From JAILLW01 sp045640905 (GTDB lineage Bacteria; Bacillota; Clostridia; Lachnospirales; Lachnospiraceae): DNA of 64,000 nt. Positions 1-6,492 of the stretch are shown one piece after another. The translations under genes were made by a program, and so were the position numbers. Position 1 is the stretch's first letter, and each line of letters begins with the position of its first letter. Under the pieces are notes generated by a model that ran no database searches, was not told the DNA's origin, and was given only the letters and a program-made list of their open reading frames with translations. The stretch spans positions 1-64,000 of the forward strand of contig JAZUFW010000003.1 in NCBI GenBank assembly GCA_045640905.1, given 5' to 3'.

Positions 1-213
1 CGAGGTGTCAATATAATACAAATCGTATTCTTCAAGCAGGTCCCGACTGTACTCTCCCAGCATGGAGTTAAGTATGCAGTCGTTTATAATCTCAAATCTT
101 TCCTTTTCAGAATTGATAATGCACAGTCGATCAAATACCAGTACCATCATGATGAACATGCATAAAGACAAACTGATAAAGACAGTTACGGAACCTTTAA
201 GTTTCTTTCTCAC
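1..213 (-). CDS. Tad-locus membrane-anchored protein, DUF5702-like (partial, cut by left edge)
   Basis: The reading frame opens at a GTG (211-213) whose last bases overlap the TGA stop of the upstream pilin gene (GTGA), so translation is probably coupled. The visible 71 residues have a short basic start (VRKKLKGS), one hydrophobic segment (residues about 9-28) and then the phrase MLGEYSRDLLEEYDLYYID. That phrase resembles the N-terminus of DUF5702-type proteins, which in Clostridia sit at the end of Tad pilus loci and look like TadE/TadG-style minor pilin proteins. The family match is from memory. The function (pseudopilin or pilus-associated surface protein) is inferred from position. The gene continues past base 1, so its length and C-terminal domains are unknown. 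Confidence 0.7.
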   Translation of the reverse strand, partial: MRKKLKGSVTVFISLSLCMFIMMVLVFDRLCIINSEKERFEIINDCILNSMLGEYSRDLLEEYDLYYIDTS

Positions 214-374
214 GACAAAATGGTTCCCTGATCGATGGCAATTTTGTCAAACACGGTATTAACCAAACCGGTTATTTGATTTTTAAAAATCAAAACCAAT
301 CCTATCAATACAACCAAAAGCAAAATTACCTCAACCGTCGTCATTCCTATATTGTTCTTTCTTTTCTTATTCAT
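210..374 (-). CDS. Flp1-type class IVb pilin
   Basis: This 54-residue protein is the major pilin candidate of the Tad system. It has a short charged leader (MNKKRKNNIG), then MTTVEVILLL and a single long hydrophobic helix. Glycine 10 followed by a glutamate at mature position 5 fits the G|xxxxE cleavage site of class IVb prepilins. I chose the ATG at 372-374 because GGGAGGA lies about 7 bases upstream; an ATG seven codons earlier has no comparable site. The gene follows the TadC-like gene by 17 bases and overlaps the next gene by 4. No prepilin peptidase (TadV) is in this window, so processing needs an enzyme encoded elsewhere. Confidence 0.82.
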   Translation of the reverse strand: MNKKRKNNIGMTTVEVILLLVVLIGLVLIFKNQITGLVNTVFDKIAIDQGTILS

Positions 375-391
375 ATCTTTTCCTCCCTGAA

Positions 392-1600
392 TCATTCGGC
401 AAATCCAAAATACGCCGGTATCAAAATCATTATCATCACCAAAAACAGCATCAACATCATCGGAAACATCAGCTTTACTCCTGCCTCGTCCCCTTTTTTC
501 TTTGCCGTAACACGCTTTTCAGCCATTGCTCTTTGAGTTTCTTCTCCCAACAACGAAAGCAGCCTGTCATTTCCCTTTTTCAAAGCCACCACCAGTAAAT
601 AACATAGTTTTCTGTACGGGCCTCCGCATTCTTTTCCGAATTCTTCGTATACGCGTTCTTCGCTTACCCCGTTCTTCAGCTTAATTATTGATGTTTTCAT
701 ATACCGACACAGGTCCCTGTATTTTTTATTATTGTCTGCTTCCAAATCCTCACAGACCGAAATAAAAGCATTCTTTAAATTAAGACCGGCCATCAAAAAC
801 AACCTCAATTTCTCCGTAAATCGGCCGTAACACTCTCGTAAGTTTTCTTCCGCCAGTTTTCTTTTTCTTTTTTCATCATAGTCGTAGCAATAACCCGAAA
901 GGACGCATGCAAATACACTTCCTATCATGATGAAAACATAACTCGGTTTGGCATGCGTTTTATATTCAACGCTTTTCCCATCTATCTCCTGCGGAAGACA
1001 TATTTGCGAATTCTGTGCACTGTCCTTTATGCTTTCATCAATCTTTTCCTCCAAAAGGAAACGTCTTTTTTCTTCCGCAGACAGCTTTTTCGGAACAATC
1101 CTCAAGGAAAACTCCTTTTCAAAGCGTTTGTCCTTGTAAAGCAAAACAGCCGATACCGTAACATCGTGTGTCTTTTCACAATTATCGGGGCACAGCAATT
1201 TCCCTGAATTGCTGAGTACTTCTTCATCGGAAACTTTGTATGAAATTCTAAAAGGCATTTGGGGAATCGATGTCGGAAAAGTAATATCGGAACTTATTCC
1301 TTCACCGGGAACCATGTTTTCAAACATCGCCCTCTCCAAAAGGTCAAATGTTCTTTCCGATAAATCATCAAGTTCTTCATCGGAATAGATTCTCTCCGCA
1401 ATCTCCAACGGTATTTCCTGTGTGCTCTCTTCATATGTAACATCCAAAACCACGTTGATATCCCCATCCGGGCTTTCGTTTCGAACCAATATGTTTCCGT
1501 CATGAAGCGGGGCGGCTCCTTTGGAATTGACAAATTCAACTGTCGAAACCACACATCCTGCGAGCAAAATGCCTGTCATAAGCATGTATTTTTTGTTCAT
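392..1600 (-). CDS. TadC-like type II secretion F-domain protein with an extra N-terminal exported domain
   Basis: The C-terminal part (residues about 245-402) matches a T2SF/TadC inner-membrane platform domain: a helical cytoplasmic region, then a strongly hydrophobic end segment (about 377-398). Ahead of it is a membrane helix (about 220-238). Before that, unlike normal TadC, comes a region of about 200 residues that starts with a hydrophobic segment ending LLAGC (lipobox-like, Cys16) and contains a beta-rich stretch (about 45-170) like the atrophied Ig-like domains of Clostridia. TadC is usually near 300 residues; this is 402. It is the fourth gene of the operon and overlaps tadB by ATGA; GAGG lies 4 bases before the ATG. 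The platform role is family knowledge. The exported domain's role is unknown; contact with the pilin is a guess. Confidence 0.72.
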   Translation of the reverse strand: MNKKYMLMTGILLAGCVVSTVEFVNSKGAAPLHDGNILVRNESPDGDINVVLDVTYEESTQEIPLEIAERIYSDEELDDLSERTFDLLERAMFENMVPGEGISSDITFPTSIPQMPFRISYKVSDEEVLSNSGKLLCPDNCEKTHDVTVSAVLLYKDKRFEKEFSLRIVPKKLSAEEKRRFLLEEKIDESIKDSAQNSQICLPQEIDGKSVEYKTHAKPSYVFIMIGSVFACVLSGYCYDYDEKRKRKLAEENLRECYGRFTEKLRLFLMAGLNLKNAFISVCEDLEADNNKKYRDLCRYMKTSIIKLKNGVSEERVYEEFGKECGGPYRKLCYLLVVALKKGNDRLLSLLGEETQRAMAEKRVTAKKKGDEAGVKLMFPMMLMLFLVMIMILIPAYFGFAE

Positions 1601-2346
1601 GTAACCTCAATCTTCATTATTTTCACTGCCGCAAGATATGCTCCTGCATATAGAATAAGCAGCGCCGACATCACCAGTTTTCCCAAGCTTGTATGGTACA
1701 TTCCGTAGAAATATCCGGGAGTAGTCAGTTCCACGTACGAGACGATTATAAACGGCATGAAAGTCATTATTTTCATTTCGAAGGTTTTGTCATTTATCAT
1801 CAATGACACTTCGTTTGCCACTTCCAGTTTTTCCATAATCGAATTGGCAGTTTGTTCCATTACATACCCCAGGTTTCCGCTCTTTTGATAAGCAATATCA
1901 AATATCCGTGCAAATTCACGCATGTCTTCGATTTCCAGCTTTTCACCAAAATCGTATATCACCTTTGATATCGACTTTCTGTTATTTCTGGCTTCTTTAA
2001 TTCGTAACAGCATTTTGCAGATGACCGAATCTGCTCCGAATAGTTTTTTCATTTCCGGAAAAGATTCCTCCAGGGCATTTTCGGGAGAAGATCCCGCCCG
2101 TAGTCCGGTAGATAAAAGCATCAAAAGTTCCCTGAACTGCAGACGGATTTGTGTTTGCTTTTTTTGTTTCAGTTCATCAAGCAGCAGTCTATGATAGAAA
2201 AATCCGACAACCCCAAGGGGAATCAGTGCCGGCAAAGACCTGAAAAAATAGTAATCAAGCACCAGGACGCAAATTATGGACTTAATCCAAAGTACGACCT
2301 GTTCTTTAAAGCCGACAGAATAGTATTTTCGGTCCATATGTTTCAT
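1597..2346 (-). CDS. tadB: Tad pilus assembly inner-membrane protein TadB
   Basis: TadB and TadC form the inner-membrane platform on which the TadA motor acts. The 249-residue protein has two N-terminal hydrophobic segments (about residues 22-50), a helical T2SF domain with the phrase LMLLSTGLRAGSSPENALEE (about 93-112) that recurs in this family, and two C-terminal membrane segments (about 192-242). Its ATG shares one base with the tadA stop (TGATG), with GGAG about 9 bases upstream, and its own stop overlaps the tadC-like start, so the three genes are tightly coupled. The T2SF family and position make this assignment solid; TadB versus TadC rests on order and size. Confidence 0.85.
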   Translation of the reverse strand: MKHMDRKYYSVGFKEQVVLWIKSIICVLVLDYYFFRSLPALIPLGVVGFFYHRLLLDELKQKKQTQIRLQFRELLMLLSTGLRAGSSPENALEESFPEMKKLFGADSVICKMLLRIKEARNNRKSISKVIYDFGEKLEIEDMREFARIFDIAYQKSGNLGYVMEQTANSIMEKLEVANEVSLMINDKTFEMKIMTFMPFIIVSYVELTTPGYFYGMYHTSLGKLVMSALLILYAGAYLAAVKIMKIEVT

Positions 2347-3500
2347 CAGTATTCTCCTACCTTCATTAGCCTTCCTGTTTCTTTCCCCGTATTCTTGAAA
2401 TCTTCGTACCTGTACAACGTCCTCAGACTAACGTCACCGTCCTTATATCCTTCAACTTTGACTATTTCCATGATTTTTCGTTCTCCGCTTTTAAGCCTGC
2501 TAAGATGAATCATTAAATCAAATCCGGCGGATATCTGTTTTCTCACAGCACTTATCGGAATATCCATTCCCGTCAAAACCATGGTTTCCAATCTGGAGAT
2601 AACATCTCTTGCTGAATTGGCATGTACGGTAGTCATCCCGGAATGTCCGACATTAACCGACTGCAACATATCTATGGCTTCCTTCGATCTGACTTCTCCG
2701 ACAATTATCCTGTCGGGTCTCATCCTGAGGCTGGTTTTAATCAAATCCCTGATAGTAATCTCACGGCAGCCCTCAACATTGGCATTTCGCGTTTCCAGCC
2801 TGACCAGATTCTTAATTCCCTGAAGCTGAAGTTCCGCACTGTCTTCAATCGTTATTACTCTCTGGGATGACGGAATAAAGTTTGAAAGTACGTTCAAAAA
2901 GGTGGTTTTACCGCTGCCGGTTCCTCCGCTGACCAGAATGTTCAGCCCGTCTTCAACCGACTTCTTCAAAAAGTTCGCACATTCCTCCGTGAGATTTCCC
3001 ATTTTCAAATAATCATCCATCGATATCGCTTTTTGCGGAAATCGTCTGATGGTCAGAATCGGGCCGTTCAGCGCTATCGGGTCGAGAACAACATTGACTC
3101 TTGATCCGTCAAGCAGCCGGGCATCCACTATCGGCGAAGCTTCGTTAACCGTTCTGTTACAATCGGCCGTGATTTGCCATATGACTTTTTTGAGTTTTTC
3201 TATAGAATCGAATTTGACCGGCACTTGCTCGGATATTCCGTTTCGTTCGACAAAAATGCCTTCTGTTCCGTTGACCATGATTTCGGTCACGGATGAATCA
3301 TCCAAGAAGTCCTGCAAGACTCCGAGTTGACGAATGTTATGAAATACATCATTCCTGACCTTTTCTCTCTCGTCTATTGTCAAAGGCCGCTTCTTGCTGT
3401 ACCGGGACAATTCCTCATCTATTTTGGATTTGATTTCGTCTTCCGGCATATCGAGTTCCAGGTCAAGTTCGTTGGTTATTTCCTCGGTAATCCTGTTCAT
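2346..3500 (-). CDS. tadA: Tad pilus secretion ATPase TadA/CpaF
   Basis: This hexameric secretion ATPase powers assembly of Flp pili. The 384 residues show an N-terminal helical domain and then the GspE/CpaF core: Walker A GGTGSGKT (about 192-199), the Asp box ITIEDSAEL (about 216-224), Walker B RIIVGEV (about 264-270) and the His box TTVHANS (about 290-296). All key residues are present and the length is normal for the family. The start overlaps the tadZ stop (ATGA, 3497-3500) and the stop overlaps the tadB start. Confidence 0.95.
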   Translation of the reverse strand: MNRITEEITNELDLELDMPEDEIKSKIDEELSRYSKKRPLTIDEREKVRNDVFHNIRQLGVLQDFLDDSSVTEIMVNGTEGIFVERNGISEQVPVKFDSIEKLKKVIWQITADCNRTVNEASPIVDARLLDGSRVNVVLDPIALNGPILTIRRFPQKAISMDDYLKMGNLTEECANFLKKSVEDGLNILVSGGTGSGKTTFLNVLSNFIPSSQRVITIEDSAELQLQGIKNLVRLETRNANVEGCREITIRDLIKTSLRMRPDRIIVGEVRSKEAIDMLQSVNVGHSGMTTVHANSARDVISRLETMVLTGMDIPISAVRKQISAGFDLMIHLSRLKSGERKIMEIVKVEGYKDGDVSLRTLYRYEDFKNTGKETGRLMKVGEY

Positions 3501-4510
3501 CGGTCCGTTTCCTCGATGATGGGCAGTATTTCTTCACGAATGTACCGAGCCAAATCGGACCTGGTCAGATCTTCAAACCCCTGCTTGATATCCTTGAACA
3601 CAGGAAGTCGGCATTTTCTCGTTTTTCCTATGACATCTTCATATTGGCTGCATTCCAAGGCTCTTTCATATTGTGTTATCTTTGCCAGCGCCATCCCATC
3701 GTTTTTGGAAATGGTCAATATACAATCACAAAATCTCAAAACATCCCACAGATTTAGCATTCCGTCTGTCAAATCAAGTATCAGGTATTCATAATCGGTA
3801 CATTTTTCCATCTCCGAAAACAAATCTATCCACTGTTCGGCACTTATACCGGACAAATTCTGGTAGATTTCGGCCGGCGGAATGAATTCCAAATCACCTA
3901 TTTTCTCGGTTATTGACTCGATTCGAATTGATAATTTCTCCTTCGCACATTCAAAGTAATACATCAAATCAGATATATCCGAAGAAAAGCTCCTTCGAAG
4001 CATTTGTGAAAAACCCGAATATCGTTCGAAATTCATATACAAAGCTCTGCCCTTCTTTGATAGAATCTGTCCGAGAGTAATCGAAAACGTCGTTTGAAGG
4101 CAGCGCCCTATCGGCGTGTAAATCCCGATTATCTTCATTTTCCCGGTCGAAGGAGTTCTCATCGCCGGAACAGCTTCGGCATATTCGGAATATTCATTCA
4201 GCAATTCTTTATATATGTTTTCGAGCGACTGATACTTTTGAATGTGCTTCAAGGTTGAGTCAACTATCCTGTTTGTTTCACTCAGTATTATCAAATGCGC
4301 AATATTCAGTTTTTCCGTGTTTTCGCTATATTCTTTTTCCGACAGCAACAGGCAGTCGATTTTTTCTGTAGAGGCATATTCATAAAATTTTTTGCCGTCC
4401 GTAAATACATGAATCCTAAACGGCAACCCGCCCTTTTGGGATAAAAACTCCATCAGCCCCCTGGCATACCTTTCCTCGCTGTCAAAAATAGCAAGGACCC
4501 CCGTGTTCAA
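3497..4510 (-). CDS. TadZ/CpaE-like pilus localisation protein
   Basis: TadZ/CpaE proteins are ParA/MinD relatives that place the Tad apparatus; many carry an N-terminal receiver-like domain. This 337-residue protein has a receiver-like first part (VLAIFDSEERY...) and a ParA-like fold from about residue 125 (MKIIGIYTPIGRCLQTTFS). The position of the deviant Walker A lysine is occupied by glutamine (GRCLQTT), so ATP hydrolysis may be lost. The start is a TTG at 4508-4510, chosen for the strong AAAGGAGG site six bases upstream. It is the first gene of the operon and lies behind the promoter at 4608-4636. Family membership is inferred from context plus the fold-like motif. Confidence 0.75.
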   Translation of the reverse strand: MNTGVLAIFDSEERYARGLMEFLSQKGGLPFRIHVFTDGKKFYEYASTEKIDCLLLSEKEYSENTEKLNIAHLIILSETNRIVDSTLKHIQKYQSLENIYKELLNEYSEYAEAVPAMRTPSTGKMKIIGIYTPIGRCLQTTFSITLGQILSKKGRALYMNFERYSGFSQMLRRSFSSDISDLMYYFECAKEKLSIRIESITEKIGDLEFIPPAEIYQNLSGISAEQWIDLFSEMEKCTDYEYLILDLTDGMLNLWDVLRFCDCILTISKNDGMALAKITQYERALECSQYEDVIGKTRKCRLPVFKDIKQGFEDLTRSDLARYIREEILPIIEETDR

Positions 4511-4571
4511 TAATTACCTCCTTTTTCAAAATATAAATATTGGAAAAAGCGGAAGGAAATCTTCCATAATG

Positions 4572-4587
4572 TGATGCGAACGCATCA
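4572..4587. promoter_or_regulatory. Perfect 16-bp palindrome downstream of the tad promoter
   Basis: The sequence TGATGCGAACGCATCA is a self-complementary palindrome about 20-35 bases downstream of the -10 box that reads into tadZ. It could be a repressor operator or a short hairpin in the mRNA leader. There is no T-run after it, so a terminator is unlikely. No regulator can be named. Confidence 0.5.
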
Positions 4588-4607
4588 ACTAAACATGTTT
4601 GAGTGTG

Positions 4608-4636
4608 AGTATATTCAAAAATTGACTGCTTGTAAA
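4608..4636 (-). promoter_or_regulatory. Sigma-A-type promoter for the Tad operon
   Basis: On the minus strand TTTACA (4636-4631) and TATACT (4613-4608) are 17 bases apart, close to the consensus. The tadZ start codon is about 100 bases downstream and no other promoter is evident in the tightly overlapping operon. Confidence 0.65.
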
Positions 4637-4675
4637 CACTATTTTGAATAAAAGATTTATTTTGTGAAATACTGA

Positions 4676-4711
4676 CAAAAAATTAGGGCGCATCCCCATC
4701 CGATGCGTCCC
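4676..4711 (-). terminator. Second (distal) terminator of the flagellin-fliS transcript
   Basis: On the minus strand a G+C-rich stem (GGGACGCATC paired with GATGCGCCC, one bulge) is followed by TAATTTTTT. It lies about 45 bases beyond the first terminator and separates the fliS transcript from the tad promoter. Confidence 0.65.
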
Positions 4712-4753
4712 GAAGCCTTAAAATTATTGGATTTTTGCTTGTCAAAAGCATAC

Positions 4754-4796
4754 GAAAAATGCCGCAAGCCTACTTATGTTTATGGCTTACGGCATT
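4754..4796 (-). terminator. First terminator after fliS
   Basis: A 13-bp stem (AATGCCGTAAGCC paired with GGCTTGCGGCATT, one G-T wobble) with a 13-base loop is followed by TTTTTCG on the minus strand, 35 bases after the fliS stop. Confidence 0.8.
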
Positions 4797-4830
4797 AATC
4801 ATTATATATGTAAACAACCTGAATTCCGTT

Positions 4831-5304
4831 TTATACTACATAACCTCTGTTAGCAGTTCCGTTCAGATTAACAATCAGAGATTCTTTTCCGTACGTTAAT
4901 CCTGCATATACCAGCTGTGTATTGTTCATTATCGGAGCGGAAGTATCATTTTTGGTAACTTCTTTATATGCTTCATAAAGCTTGCCGATTATTAATTCAA
5001 CTTCGCATATTTCTTCGAAAGTATGATGTAAATCAGCTTTGGCCAACTGCTTTACGCAGAAAATATTCAAGCTGAACAGATTGCGGGAAATATCGGTATT
5101 TTCGTTTATTGAGCCTGTCAGTTCCCTAAGGCAACCCGTCGCATGACGAATACTTTCATGAAAGTCATCTATTCTCTTTTCATCCAGATACTCCTTGGCA
5201 TCCTTCAGATACTGGAGCAACATCTCGTATATTATAATTACCAGCTGAGTACTGTTGGCCTGTGATATTCTAAGTGTATATTCCTGTTTCAATTGATTAG
5301 TCAT
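4831..5304 (-). CDS. fliS: Flagellin export chaperone FliS
   Basis: FliS binds the disordered C-terminus of flagellin in the cytoplasm and delivers it to the flagellar export gate. The 157-residue protein is almost all helical and begins with the family pattern QEYTLRISQANSTQLVIIIYE. FliS proteins are usually about 125-135 residues; the C-terminal extension ending in LTYGKESLIVNL is a form I associate with Lachnospiraceae. It sits 37 bases after the flagellin gene behind AGGAGG, so the chaperone and its client are probably co-transcribed. Confidence 0.85.
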   Translation of the reverse strand: MTNQLKQEYTLRISQANSTQLVIIIYEMLLQYLKDAKEYLDEKRIDDFHESIRHATGCLRELTGSINENTDISRNLFSLNIFCVKQLAKADLHHTFEEICEVELIIGKLYEAYKEVTKNDTSAPIMNNTQLVYAGLTYGKESLIVNLNGTANRGYVV

Positions 5305-5341
5305 ATCCCTACCTCCTAATCCTCATTTTCAAATATTAATG

Positions 5342-6475
5342 CTACTGCAAAAGCTGAAGTACCTGGCTGGGACGTTCATTAGCCTGTGCAAGCATTGATG
5401 TGCTGGACTGTGAAAGTATCTGGAGAGTCGTATATTCTGTCATTTCCTCCGCCATATCGACATCCATTATTCTCGAGTAAGCACTGGTCATATTCTCATT
5501 GGTGATATCCAAAGAACTGATTGTATGTTCCAATCTGTTCTGGTATGCACCGAGGTTTGATCTGGCAGATGAAACATACTGCATGGCATTTTTAATCTTT
5601 TCAATTGCTTCGGAAGCTCCCGGTTCGCTGCTGACATCTACATTTGACAATCCCATGTTCTCCAATGACATCTTGGGAATTCTGATAGCCAGCTGCTGCC
5701 CTTCGTTCGCACCGATCTGCATATCCATCGCACCGAAGCCTTCCATATCCATTGTCAGATTTGTAAAGTTCTGCGTATGGGGATTTGTACCATCGTAATC
5801 TTTATCGGTTAATTCCAATCTGATTTCAAATCCTTTGGTATTTTTAATGGTTACGGTATTACCGTCCCATCCCTGGATAGCAGCATCTGCCGGGAATGCC
5901 GGTGTAGTAGCGGCGGCACTGAGTCCCGATACATTTGTAAGGTGACCGTTTTCATCAAATGAAGCATCCAAGCTGATATTGTATGTTCCGAACACAACAG
6001 CGTCCGAATAGTACGATACCTTTGCATCAAGATTGTTCGTATAGCCCTTTAAATCAAAGGAACCGTCTAAAATGGGTTGTCCGTTAAACGACGTTTCCTG
6101 AGATATTCTGGTAATCTCTTTCTTTAACTGCTGGAACTCCTGATCAATCATGGATCTGTCGTTATCCGTCAATGTTCCGGTAGCACTCTTGGTTGCCAAT
6201 TCATTCATTCTCTGAAGCATTTCGGATATTTCCGATATGGTTCCGTCGGCTATTTCTATTATCGAAACACCGTCACTTGAATTATTTGTGGCCTGTTCAA
6301 CGCCCTTTATCTGAGCGTTCATTCTCTTTGCCATAGCCAGTCCCGAAGGATTGTCTTTAGGATTGACTATCTTTAATCCGGATGAAAGACGCGCCAGGGA
6401 ATCCTGTATCTTTCTGTCTGTTTTATTTAACGAATTGTTTGCTATAACTGCGGATGCATTAAAACTGATATACAT
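5342..6475 (-). CDS. Flagellin
   Basis: This is the filament subunit. The conserved D0/D1 N-terminus (residues about 1-140, with SLNKTDRKIQDSLARLSSGL and the later MNELATKSATGTL) and C-terminus (about 285-377, with SARSNLGAYQNRLEHTI and ending LANERP-type LAQANERPSQVLQLLQ) flank a variable middle of about 140 residues that would form the exposed domains. The 377-residue length is typical for Clostridia. AAAGGA lies about 8 bases before the ATG. It lies 17 bases after the upstream FliK-like gene and before fliS. No clear sigma-28 promoter could be placed in that short gap, so it may be read from upstream or from a promoter inside the preceding gene. Confidence 0.96.
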   Translation of the reverse strand: MYISFNASAVIANNSLNKTDRKIQDSLARLSSGLKIVNPKDNPSGLAMAKRMNAQIKGVEQATNNSSDGVSIIEIADGTISEISEMLQRMNELATKSATGTLTDNDRSMIDQEFQQLKKEITRISQETSFNGQPILDGSFDLKGYTNNLDAKVSYYSDAVVFGTYNISLDASFDENGHLTNVSGLSAAATTPAFPADAAIQGWDGNTVTIKNTKGFEIRLELTDKDYDGTNPHTQNFTNLTMDMEGFGAMDMQIGANEGQQLAIRIPKMSLENMGLSNVDVSSEPGASEAIEKIKNAMQYVSSARSNLGAYQNRLEHTISSLDITNENMTSAYSRIMDVDMAEEMTEYTTLQILSQSSTSMLAQANERPSQVLQLLQ

Positions 6476-6492
6476 TTTTATCGTCCTTTCTT

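Larger units (their letters stand above)
4511..4830. other. Intergenic region between the flagellar group and the Tad operon
   Basis: This 320-base gap holds no convincing gene. Read on the minus strand it contains, in order, two tandem hairpin terminators closing the fliS side, a sigma-A-like promoter, a perfect 16-bp palindrome and the ribosome site of tadZ. These are listed separately. Confidence 0.8.

Noticed and set aside
6476..6492. GGACGATAA before flagellin as a sigma-28 -10 box
   Set aside because: It lies too close to the ATG and overlaps the ribosome site, and no TAAA -35 is found at the right distance.
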